64,000 bases of DNA from Epichloe hybrida. Its lineage: Eukaryota > Ascomycota > Sordariomycetes > Hypocreales > Clavicipitaceae. The stretch covers positions 1,922,001-1,986,000 of the forward strand of contig JAFEKR010000008.1 in NCBI GenBank assembly GCA_019022495.1, read 5' to 3'. The notes beneath the pieces were generated by a model. It was not told the origin of the DNA. It searched no databases and saw only the letters and a program-made list of their open reading frames with translations. The position numbers and the translations under genes were made by a program. Shown piece by piece: positions 1 to 10,996 of the stretch. Numbering within the stretch: position 1 is the stretch's first letter; every line of letters starts with the position of its first letter.

Positions 1-2300
1 TGCATGGCGGCGTTGATCTGTGGCAACCCCCCCCCCCTTCTTTCATCTTTATGGTGACATTTCCGTCTCCTGTGATTCTTCCAATAACATAGATTTTTTG
101 TCTCATTATACAAATTTACAACAAGACGGGTTATTCGAAATCGTGCTTTTGCCTAATGTTGAGAAACATGGTAATGTTAGGCTGCATTGGATTGATTGCA
201 ATGAGATACGAAACAAAGCTTAACACGCACAGTTCCTCTTATTATTTCTACAACCTCTGCTTGGCCTTCGCTCGTAACAAAGTGAATGTCTGGTTTATAA
301 GACTGATGCCAGTTAATATGGAACTGCCTTAACTGTGCCAATACTGCTGGCAATGAGGGCTTGACTAAGGTTTGTGATACCTGAGAGACTCAAGCCAAGA
401 GGAGGGGAGGGAAAAGCAAGACGTTCTCCCAACTCATTAATTCTCTGCCGTGCCTCGTGACTTCGAAGACAGTCGAATCTGCTACCGGAACCAAATAATG
501 ATCGCTTGGTGAGATATGCTATCTACTACTACATGCACTAAGCGCGGAGACTACTCTGGCTCCAAATTTTGAGGTGAAAATATTAGCAAGCGTCTGAACC
601 AGAGCTCGAGAGTCGGCACTGTTCGACGACCCCGAAATGGATGGACAACCATGCTTTCTGGAGAGATCAGACGAAATCAGGAACTTGAGCATTCAACAAA
701 TCGGAAAGGGCGGACTGTACTTTGCTTTTTGAAGCGCCTCCCTAGCACCGAAAAAATCCGTTTCCGGAATGGTCAGTCAAGGGTGAATAGTTGTTGTGGG
801 GTAAGGTGGCAAGGTCGAGCGAGGTTTTGAACGAGTTCTGAACCGCAGCATCAGCCACTGCCATCTTGCTTGTTCGATTCGAGGCAAACAATCACTTCGA
901 ACACGTTATTGCAAGGGACCGCTACCATGATTGACTCGCGTCTAGACGCTGGACGTGAACATGTATTGCAAGTCGCTGAATCGTTGCCATCGGGCGAAAG
1001 ATCTTGTACAAGGTTGTTTCAACTTTTGGTACAAGCAGCCATGGCGTCTTGCCTCTGCCCCCTGCTAGACTTGAGGCTCGGGAGTTCCTTTTTCGGCCCG
1101 GAGGCTGACCATTGAGATGCTTTCTCCCTTGCATGTGAGTTTTGTCATTTCTCTTGTTTCATCGTTCGGAAGGGTACTGCGAGTGGCCGTGAGCTCTGTG
1201 TGGTATTTGTAAAGTTCGTGCTGGATCCGAATTCTGATGGCATGGCAACACGGATCTCAGACCAGACCCTGGCTGCCGCCATTAGAACATTCATGTAACA
1301 CCGTGGGAGGGAGACTGAGGTCGAGGTCGAGTCGGGCAGTTCTCACGAGATGTGAGCGGCGAATAGGTTAGCCAGAAATGTCTCAAGAGCCTCGGGAAGA
1401 CAACAAAAGGTCTGAAATGCCGCCGTATTTGATCACCATCTGGGACGGGCGTCGGAGAAAATTGACACGAGAAAAGCAAAGCATACACGAGGAGTGCAAT
1501 TGTTTTCTTTATTCTAGATGGCTGGATCCATGATCGCCACCTGGCAAAGAAACGCGCCTTCGCACCGTGGTGCGTGTGCCAAACAGTGTCCAAGCTCCTG
1601 CCTTACAGCTGGCTAGCGTCCGTCTTAGTATCCTAGCATGGGCCAAGGGTCCCGTTAGGCTGGACTTGCTTCTGTCCCTCGATCCAAGCCGCCAACAATG
1701 CGGAACAACCGATATCCTTACCAACACCGGTGGTGCCCAGACGGAACCTCCTCGCGTGAATCAGAGGTGTAAGCGTCGGCGTTGGTGGGAAAAAGCAACG
1801 CTAGGATGGGTGTCACGATCATTGCTTCTGATCCCAATTGCCAAGGTACAGAGTTTAGTCAGGTCAGAATCCCCATTTAGACCGGGCCGTCCCACCACGC
1901 ATTGTGTAGGACGTGTCTGGGCTGAAGTTGCATTATTGTTTCTTATCATTATAATATCGAGGATGACCGTTTGCTGAGCCTTCAATCACCTTCCTATTCT
2001 TTAACCCATCGCTTGCTTCTCAATATTGTTACAGTCGATCCGAGCCATAGGAGGCGACATATCACATTGTCGAGTAGTAACAGACAAAGAAACTAGGAAG
2101 ATTTGGTGGCTATACTCCGTCAAAGGGAAGAGAGAGCCAGACGAGACAGGCCTTCTCGAATCACACAGTGTTTTTCCTTCCTCCGACTTAGTACAGCCTG
2201 TGAGTATCTGTTCAGCCATACCTTACAGCTGTCAGAAGGTGGCCTATGATTGCCATTGCCTTCTCAGACAGACGAGAACGGGTGGCAGCTGACTGTGACA
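1..2300. other. intergenic stretch without a supportable gene
   Basis: Open frames here are short, overlap one another on both strands and show no recognisable domain, signal peptide or believable splice structure. Base composition is ordinary. I see no tRNA, tandem array or transposon end. It could contain the end of an off-window gene or a non-coding transcript, but nothing in the sequence shows that. Confidence 0.5.
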
Positions 2301-2561
2301 ACTGGCAGCGAGAACTTCGTTTGACTTGTCCGCTTGTCGTCATAGCTCGACCCAGTCACCTCTCTTTCTCGCTTCACTGCTCTCTGCTTCTTCCTTCTTC
2401 TGACTTGTGGTCTTGAGACAACCGACGGCAGGGCCAATACTGCCCGCCTGCTTGCATCTGGTATCCTCTAGCTTGCCTAACAATACTTCGCAACTCCTTC
2501 CTCTGCATCATAGCATAAGCAGCATCGCAATTACCTCACCAGCACCTGTATTCATTATTAG

Positions 2562-3332
2562 GTAAGGCGCCTCGCTTCTGTTCTCCATCCACTGACTGCA
2601 TCTATCTCTCTCCCATCTTTCGTGACTCCTTTCTTCACCAGCTTCTTCCACCTTTCTTTTCCCGCAATATCAACACTGCTCGACCAGACCGTTCTAGTTC
2701 TTCTGATCGGCGAATTGGCATCATACAACAAGCCATTTGCTCAGCTTGTTCTATCTTACTGACTCTTTTGCTTCATCCCAGTGTCTTGATAGCAACATTT
2801 GCCTTTGGTAGTTCCTCGCTGCTTTCACCATCACGCAGACGTTCGATCAGAAAAGCGATGTAAGTATTTATTCTGACGCCCTCTCCCTTTCCCTCATGTT
2901 TATTTCCTTGCATTCTCAGCTGGAAATTTTGGCTGCCTCGTGGTTATCGGCGTGGCTTTTTGTTCGTTCACCTTGAATGATAGTGTGATTTCCATGGCAA
3001 AGTCATTGCCATATTGCTAACGCTGGCCATTGGCGCTCTTAATGCAGATCTTTGTTTCTCTCAGATTGACAGATTCTCAGTCAATTCTTCAAGCTTATCC
3101 CTTGCTGTCTGTCAAAGTAAGTGAGCTTTTGTCCTTGCGATCAGGTATCATCGAATTCTCTCGCCACTCCAAAACTGTATGACCAGGCCTGACGACCCGG
3201 TCTCGCTTTTCTTGACGTTTTCTTGGCATAATTAGCTCGGCATTCGAGCGCAATGGAAGTCCAACTTGCTGATAGTCTATCTTTTGATATACAGCCCTCA
3301 GTTTTACGCAATCAGACATTGAAAATTACAAA
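2562..3332 (+). promoter_or_regulatory. intron-containing 5' leader of the RRM protein gene
   Basis: The stretch before the ATG at 3333 is pyrimidine-rich and carries consensus splice sites. One intron fits 2860-3047 (GTAAGT donor, GCTAACG branch, AATGCAG acceptor) and a second fits 3117-3294 (GTAAGT donor, ATACAG acceptor). A further GTAAGG donor stands at 2562 with no assigned partner. Long spliced leaders are common for fungal regulatory RNA-binding proteins. Transcript ends are inferred, not seen. Confidence 0.55.
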
Positions 3333-5279
3333 ATGGACGCAGGTGGCAGCATCGGAACGGCCTACCTTCCCCATCATACCGGTCGCCACGTCCATGGTCA
3401 TGTTTCTGCACACTCAGCCGCGGACCCAACCAGTCTGATGAACCATTTCGCAGGAATTTCCCTGGGAGGACTCGGTATTCCCGGCAACTCCGGTCATATG
3501 GCCATGGGGCCAGGGCCAGCATACGTCGTTGGATCAGATGGTCAATACGTTCTCGCACCAATGAACCCCCAGCCTCTTAGCATGAGTCACGGTAATGAGA
3601 ACCCATACTCTGGATTTGGTATTCCCGCTGGTGGGTATGGCCCTCCCTATGTTGGCCTCCCTATGCCCTTAATGCCTTACACTCCTGGGCGACCCAGCGC
3701 AACTCATGCTCGTATGGATCGCGGGCATTCAGACGTTCCTGGCCTTGAGAACCGACGTGGTTCCTATTCCACAACCGAATCAACCCCAGCTACTCCCTTC
3801 TATGGAACTGTCTCGCAGCGTGACGCTGGACCTCGAGTTGCAAGCCTTGATCGCTCAGCCTACACAACCCCATCTCCTCAACAGATTGGCCTTCCATCCC
3901 TTCAAACTGATATTGCCAAGTCCGCCATTGCGGTGGTGCCCGATCGCACAATTGACGAGATTCTGAAGCAAGAGCCTGCTGTTCCCAGAGCTGTGCCTGC
4001 TGTGTTCACACCTCCAAGTCAGATGAAGAGTCTGGAACAAAGCTTGGAAAATCGAATTCCTGGCAACCGCAACGTCTACATTCGCGGCCTTCATCCGACT
4101 ACGGACGATGAGTTACTTTACAAGTTCACATCTTGATTTGGACCGGTTGAGACTTCGAAGGCCATCATTGACACTGGAACTGGGGCATGCAAAGGGTAGA
4201 TCTCACCCCATAGTTGGCGCTCGATGTTCAACTGACTTTTTACAGATTCGGCTTCGCTAAATTTTTCGACGTTCAAGACTCTGAGATGTGCATTCGCGGC
4301 TTTCATCGACTCGGCTATGAAGTTGGCTTTGCGAGGGTGAGTGATTGCTGCCCTGATGTGTGTCAGTGTCTCTCTGACAACATCAACAGGAATCTTTCAA
4401 TTCTCGTCTCAAGGCGGAGGGAGACGAGGGGTCCACGAATCTGTACATTTCCAATCTTCCCAAGACCCTGACCGAAGTTGTGAGTGAATTCTTTGAGCCC
4501 ATTCTCGTGCGAATCTTGACAAACTGCTAACAAGCCTCTAGGAGCTTGGGGCTATCTTTATGGGATGCACGATTCTCTCCAGCAAGATTCTTCGCGACAG
4601 CATGGGAAACAGTCGTGGAGTCGGGTTCGCTCGGTTGGTGCTTCATGCTCATTTCTGCCAAATGGATCATTAATCATCCTCTACAGATTCGAAAACCGTG
4701 ATATTTGCGATGAAATTATTCGAAAGTACAATGGGATGGGCATTGGAGAGGAAGGGCTTCTCATGAACATACGATATGCCGACACACCCTCCCAGAAAGA
4801 GCTGAAGCGAGTTACGGCTGAACGCCGTCAATTTCGCACGAACGAATACAACATTGGGGCTTACGGTACACCTCTTGTAGGCATGAGTCCCACGTTGTAC
4901 AACCAACAGTCCCAATGGCGTCGAGCGTTGCCCATCTCTCGCAGGTGAACAGATCTCCCCTCTTTTATCATGTTCTCACTGACATGGTTAAGTGGGCTTT
5001 CTGCTTCATCAAACGAGGATGGTAACATGATGAGGCACTCGGGGACCCGACATGGATTGACCGAGTATGCTCCATCGCGAGATACTGCCAGCGTGTTCTA
5101 ACTGTGGTCTCAGAGTCATTACGAACGCAAACAACGAGGTGACAGCCCCGGTGTCCTTGTCCTCAGATAGTGACGAAAGTGTCACCATTCACGCGGGCTC
5201 AGCTGCCGCCACCACCGTCAGCGGCAATGATGAGAATCACTCGCCTTCACCAAAGGGGGCCCGACGTGAGGAGAAGTAA
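3333..5279 (+). CDS. two-RRM RNA-binding protein with an in-frame TGA
   Basis: Likely a cytoplasmic or nuclear mRNA-binding protein with two RNA-recognition motifs; the target RNA is unknown. My model joins 3333-4195, 4246-4336, 4390-4479, 4542-4633, 4687-4944, 4993-5064 and 5114-5279, with every junction GT..AG and in phase (544 codons with the final stop). A Gly/Pro/His-rich N-terminal half of about 250 residues is followed by RRM1 (RNP2 NVYIRGL, RNP1 KGFGFAKF), RRM2 (NLYISNL and RGVGFARF) and a Ser/Asp-rich tail. The oddity is TGA at 4134-4136, inside RRM1 between TS and FGPVE, where an Arg codon such as CGA would be expected. The frame and all downstream splice sites stay intact, so this is a very recent nonsense mutation, a readthrough codon or a sequencing error. 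Family assignment is firm; the orthologue name is not. Confidence 0.8.
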
Positions 5280-5730
5280 GCGTCAGATGTGTTTCTCGTC
5301 TTCTTCTTCCACACCTCTCTTTCTTTCTTGGACGATAGTATGTTTTGCTTGGCTCTGTTTTTGCTTGTTTTCCAGCTGGTATCATGTTCAGCCATGTGGC
5401 TATATTTTTTGCTGGTGTTTTGTTCTTGTCCTTTTATTCTGTTCTTGTCTTTGATGTATTTGCCAGATGAGTTGCAAGCAGACATTACCTATCAGTGGCA
5501 TGTTAGGACCGGAAGTTCCCTTCGATGCAACTTTGCAAGTGCATAGGGGACTTGTGGCCAATTTTGTTGAAATTGTACTTTAGATCTTAGAGGATTGGAC
5601 TCGGAGCTGAAGACAACACAATGATGTGTGGATGAATAAATTATTCCCATGAGCCGAATATGTAGTCTACGCACTATTTTCTTTTTTTAAAATTTTGATC
5701 ATCTGAACCGGGGTACGTGTAACGTTGCGA
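5280..5730. other. convergent 3' regions
   Basis: T-rich, low-complexity sequence between the RRM gene stop (5279) and the RIO2 stop (5731). It most likely holds the two 3' UTRs. I see no gene in it. Confidence 0.6.
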
Positions 5731-7058
5731 TTATATTGAGAGTTTCGACATGTCCTCTTGGGGAGCTCCCTCCTCAGCAACATTGTTTGAAGCGACAACA
5801 TCTTCAGCGTGGCCTTGAACTACATCACCTACTGCATTCATGTGATTTTGGCCCAAGATGCCTCCAATTGGTTCCTCTTCCTTGTCTTCGCAGGTTGATA
5901 AATCGTCATCTTCATCATCGTCCTCTTCGTTTTCATCATCATCAACTTCTTCGGATAAACTTTTTGAACCCCTCTCCTCTGCTTGCTCTCTGATAGCAGC
6001 TTCAAGATCTTTCAACATCTTTTTCGTGAAACCAGACGCTTCGACGGTCGCATCAAGTCTAATGACTTGACTCTTCTTCAACTTCTTCTTGATGTCTTTG
6101 AAGAATGGCCCTGGTGTTGTACTAGTGAAGTGGAATCGGCGTGAGAAGAATCGCTTTATGCATTCAACATCTCTGTCAAAGTACATTTCGGCATTTTGGT
6201 GCTCCATAGATACCATTTGAGGGAAGTCAATGACGACGGGCTCCAGTCTTATTGACTCGACGCCGTCCTCCAAAACGGTCTTCTCTTCTTTAATCAGGAT
6301 ATTGAACTCGTTGAAATCGCCGTGAATCAAGCCGTGATTTGCAAGTCGAAGAATGAGTGCAATGAGATCAGCGTACAGGGACGCGGGATCAGGGACCAGG
6401 GAAATTTGTCGCAATGGAAAGGCATCCACTAATGTCATGACGATGGTGTGACGAGACTGAGCCAGGGGAACAGGAACGGGAAATCCTTCCGCGTAAAGTG
6501 CTTTCATGAATGCATACTCCTTCATAGCAGCTAGCCTTGACAGGTACATCCAGGAGCCCGAAGCCCGATTCTTTAGGTAGTCTCGATTTGACTTGACTGT
6601 TCGGAATGATATTCTTCCTAAGCGATGAATTTTGAGAACTCTTTGGGTGCCGGTTTCATCTGCCACGATCATGATATCGCTCTCTTTTCCAACACCAATT
6701 CGGGTGCCCACGCTGTAGAGGTCTTTGCGTGTAGCGTGAGTGTGTAGGGCCAGATAATCGAGACCTCCGTATGTCAAACGATAACCGTCATATTTCGCCT
6801 CTTTCACTTTGGCTATAAGACCGACTTTGGCGAGTGCTGATATACTCCTGTGAACTCCACTGGCTCCGCCTCTCAGTCGAGCTAGCTTCTCTATCAAAGG
6901 AGTCGGCACAAGCTCATGATTCTTGCTTCCCATTTCTACCTGTCATAGGGTCAGTCCTAAGTAGCAGTCCATACGGGTGCGCAGACAGAACTCACTGCTG
7001 TGAGCACTCTCCAATCTTCAGGCGCCAGATGGCGCATAGCTCTCGTGTCCAACTTCAT
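5731..7058 (-). CDS. RIO2: serine/threonine protein kinase RIO2
   Basis: Atypical kinase/ATPase needed for late maturation of the 40S ribosomal subunit, acting in pre-40S particles in the cytoplasm. Exon 1 is 7058-6996 and exon 2 is 6939-5731, with a 56-bp intron; the product is 423 residues. Exon 1 supplies the conserved start MKLDTRAM and the junction reads LTAVEMGSKNHE, as in RIO2 proteins. An N-terminal winged-helix domain (about 1-90) precedes the RIO kinase domain. Visible there are the glycine-rich loop GVGKESDI, the catalytic loop LIHGDFNEFNIL and the metal-binding VVIDFPQM. The C-terminal 80 residues are strongly acidic. It is divergent from RPN1, with 528 bp between the two ATGs. 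Identification is very secure. Confidence 0.96.
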
Positions 7059-7586
7059 AATGACAACTTCAAGGCTCGATTTTTAGACTTGAGGTCTCAA
7101 TACTATGACGAGTCGATAATTCGCTGACGGAATAACCTCATTTTACGTGGGGCAATTGCTCTGTGACGACAACGTTTTTGGCTTTTTTGGTGGGGGGTGG
7201 TGCAACAAGAATTTTTGGCTGATGATATCTAATCGATAAGACTTTCAGCATTGGAGCTTATTTCCTTTGCGGATTAACTCTTCGGCTTCAAGGAGGTTGC
7301 CACAGCACGTGATTTGACTGGCAACAGGCTGGGCAAGGCGCCAACGCCTTCACGTAATAACCGGAGCTTGCAGCAGCATCTCGTCTCATGGGGCTTTGTT
7401 GTTGACTGACAAACAACAAGACGTCCATCAGCTTCCACCACAGCCGAGCACCTGGGATCTACATCCAGGCCAGAATTATTACACCCTCATTAATACCCCT
7501 GCCAATCCTAATCAATTTCCCTTCTCGACACATCCGCTTCTACTCGTAGGACCTTCGCAAAGGGCGCTCAACCCATCGACGCCAAC
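7059..7586. promoter_or_regulatory. divergent RIO2/RPN1 promoter region
   Basis: 528 bp between two head-to-head start codons, so it must carry both promoters and leaders. A palindromic CACGTG E-box stands at 7306-7311. No TATA element is evident. Use of the E-box is inference. Confidence 0.5.
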
Positions 7587-10511
7587 ATGGCTCAAGACAG
7601 CGATGCGCCCAAGGCGGTAGACAAGGGCAAGGGCAAGGCCGTTGATGATTCCAAGGAAGAAAAGCCCGTCTTGAACGGCAAGAAGGAAGATGAAAAGAAG
7701 GATGGTGAGTACGGCCTCTAACTGACATGACAGCGCACGGTATGCTAAGCATGTGATAGTCGCCGAAGAAGAGCTAAGTGACGAGGACCAGCAGCTCAAG
7801 AGTGAGTTGGACATGATAATTGAGCGGCTGACGGTAAGTCATCTGCGCAGTAGAAACCTGCAGCCTAGTTTCATCGACGCCATAGTGCTGATACGAAATG
7901 ATCACAGGAATCAAACACTGAGCTGCACAAGACGGCACTGGAAGCAATGAAAACTTCGATTAAAACTTCAACATCATCAATGACAGCAGTTCCGAAACCT
8001 TTGAAGTTCCTCCGACCACATTATGCGACGTTGACGAAGCTGTACGAAGATTGGCCAGCAGGCGAGAACAAGACGTCACTGGCAGACGTTTTGTCGGTCA
8101 TTGGCATGACTTTCTCTGACGAAGACAAACAAGACACGCTCAAATATCGACTTTTAGCCCCTACGTCTGATATCTCATCCTGGGGTCATGAGTATGTGCG
8201 ACACTTGGCCTTGGAAATTGGCGAGGTTTACGGCAAGAGGATTACGGCTGATGAGCCCACCGCGGAGCTGATAGATCTTGCTTTGGTTCTCGTTCCTCAA
8301 TTTATCAAGAGCAATGCCGAGGCAGATGCAGTCGATCTAATGAGTGAACTGGAAATTATCGAACAAATTCCCAAGTTCGTCGATGCAAACACGTATCCCA
8401 GAGTGTGCTTGTACATGGGCAGCATGGTCAACCTGCTCACGTATCCAGACAACGAGACTTTCCTGCGCACTGCACACGACATCTATATGGATTACAAGCA
8501 ATTTACACAAGCCATTGTGCTTGCCATTCGATTGCACGACTACGAGCTGATTAAGGCTGACTTCGATAAGGCCGATGATCCTGCCTTGAAGAAACAACTC
8601 GCTTTCTTGGTAGCTCGACAGAGGATAGTGCTTTATCTGCCAGAAGGTAGTGAAGATGAACAGGAGTCTGTGGAGTGCCTGTCGAATCTCAAGCTATCGG
8701 AACACTTCAAGTCGCTTGGTAAGGAGCTGAACATTCTAGACCCCAAGACAACCGAAGACATTTACAAGAGCCATCTTGAAAGCAGTCGAGTAGCTGGCAT
8801 GACCAACCTCGACTCTGCTAGGCATAATTTGGCTGCCGCTTTTGTCAACGCATTTGTGAATGCAGGGTTCGGCAATGACAAGATGATGCTTGTGGATGGC
8901 GAGAAGGAGAGTTGGGTATGGAAGACCAAGGCAGACGGCATGATGTCCACTGTCGCATCCATGGGTACACTATTGCTGTGGGACATTGAGAATGGATTGG
9001 ACATGATTGACAGATACACGTACTCCCCCGAGCCTGAAATCTCGGCTGGAGCCATGCTAGCTATCGGCATCATGAACTCGGGTGTTCGGATCGACTCTGA
9101 GCCAGCTTTGGCTTTGCTCGGAGATGCTGAGAAATTGCATCACTCGAATCCTCTTGTCCGTACTGCCTGCATCATGGGCCTGGGCCTGTCCTATGCCGGT
9201 TCGAATAAGGAAGAATTGCTTGAGCTTCTGTTGCCCATCATCAGTGATGCATCACAAGACATGCAGATTTCTGCTATGGCTGCCCTCTCCTGCGGATTGG
9301 TCTGTGTTGGCTCTTCCCACTCGGATGTCACAGAAGCCATTGTGACGACACTGATGGATGACGAGCGCAAGAACCAGCTTACCGACAAATGGACCCGATT
9401 TTTGGCTCTTGGGCTAGGCTTGTTGTACTTTGGACGACAAGAAGAGGTGGATGTCATCTTGGAAACCCTCAAGGCTGTGGACCATCCCATGGCCAAACCC
9501 ACCGCTGTCCTCGCCGAGATTTGTGCCTGGGCAGGCACCGGAGCGGTGTTGAAGATCCAGGAACTACTACACATTTGCAATGAGCACCAAGAGGAGACGG
9601 ACGACAAGAAGGGCGATGAGCTCCTCCAGGCTTATGCTGTCATTGGCATTGCCTTGGTGGCCATGGGTGAGGATGTCGGCCAAGAGATGGTCCTGCGACA
9701 GTTCGGACACCTCATGCACTACGGAGAAGCCAACATTCGCAAGGCAGTCCCATTGGCTATGGGCCTCATCAGCCCAAGCAACCCCCAGATGAAGGTTTAC
9801 GACACCCTGTCAAGATACAGCCACGACAACGACCCGGAGGTTGCCATCAACGCCATCTTCGCCATGGGAATGCTTGGAGCGGGAACCAACAATGCGCGTT
9901 TAGCACAGCTTCTGAGACAATTGGCGAGCTACTACCACCGCGATCAAGACGCCTTGTTCATGGTCAGAATCGCTCAAGGTTTGCTGCACATGGGCAAGGG
10001 GACTCTGTCCATCAACCCCTTCCACACAGACCGCCAAGTTCTCTCCCGAGTGTCCACTGCCGGTCTGTTGGCCACCATGGTGGCCATGATCGACCCCAAA
10101 GAATTCATCACCTCTAATTCTCATTATCTCTTGTATTTCCTCGTCACAGCCATGCACCCTCGTTTCCTTGTCACGCTTGACGAGCAGCTCAAGCCTCTCA
10201 AGGTCAATGTGCGAGTCGGTCAGGCTGTCGATGTTGTTGGTCAGGCTGGTCGTCCCAAGACCATTACAGGATGGCAGACACAAAGCACGCCTGTGTTGCT
10301 GGGATACGGCGACAGGGCAGAACTTGAGGACGAAGAATACATCAGCTTGAATGGTACACTGGAGGGTCTTGTCATTCTGAAGAAGGTAAGCTGACGGTTA
10401 CTGCCAAACTCATCCTCTCCTTTCCTTGCCCTTGTGTCCCTCCACCAACTTTGCTTTTATACGTGGAATGCTGACAGCTTGCAGAACCCAGAATGGGAAG
10501 CCGGCCAATAA
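7587..10511 (+). CDS. RPN1: 26S proteasome regulatory subunit RPN1
   Basis: Largest-class non-ATPase subunit of the 19S base; a scaffold that docks ubiquitin receptors and Ubp6 beside the ATPase ring. Exons 7587-7704, 7760-7833, 7908-10385 and 10485-10511 give 898 residues, the usual length for filamentous fungi. The N-terminal 40 residues are Lys/Asp/Glu-rich and disordered. After that come the conserved block around LKFLRPHY and a long set of PC (proteasome/cyclosome) repeats, seen as Gly/Ala-rich helical pairs such as ALGLGLLYFG, MAALSCGLVCVG and AINAIFAMGMLGAGT. The last exon codes only NPEWEAGQ, and the preceding junction keeps the frame. Start choice rests on the first in-frame ATG joined by a clean intron. 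Very secure. Confidence 0.97.
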
Positions 10512-10996
10512 AGGGGGGTAGTGGTAAATGTTTCTGGGCCAGCAGCTCAGCAGGCGTTCGACTTTGCAATTATAGCTGGTCCACTGTATAGTTATCTGCT
10601 ATAAACGACACGGAAGAAACCCCGTGAAGAGATGTGCGTTTATAGATGTATCGCCTTTGAACAAGATCAAATATAATCAAAAGAATGTGTGGGTTTGTCT
10701 AGGGTGAACAGTGATGATGACAACACACAAGTCACGCCATAAACTGTGAATTTATCTCGGCCAATGAAATGGTGAAAAGCCAAGTCTGTTCAATATGCAG
10801 CTCTATCCAAAAGATTCATGTCCTTGCTTCCCCAAGAAACCAATGCCTATGCCCAAGGAGGGCCCAAGTTTCAATATGTAAATGAAAATGCTCCATTGCA
10901 ATGCCATGTGCATGAGTTTCGATGCGGCCCCTTTCAGGAGCCTTTCAGGAGCCTTTCAGGTCCTGAAATTGGGAGTGGGATATTCTCAATCCATTC
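10512..10996. other. convergent 3' regions with a short direct repeat
   Basis: AT-rich 3' flank between RPN1 and the OPT transporter. It contains about three consecutive copies of an 11-bp unit (CCTTTCAGGAG) near 10938-10968. I see no gene in it. Confidence 0.5.

Noticed and set aside
1567..1977. 136-codon frame near the left edge, with frames on the other strand
   Set aside because: Overlapping open frames on both strands, no domain, odd composition and no believable splice or promoter context.
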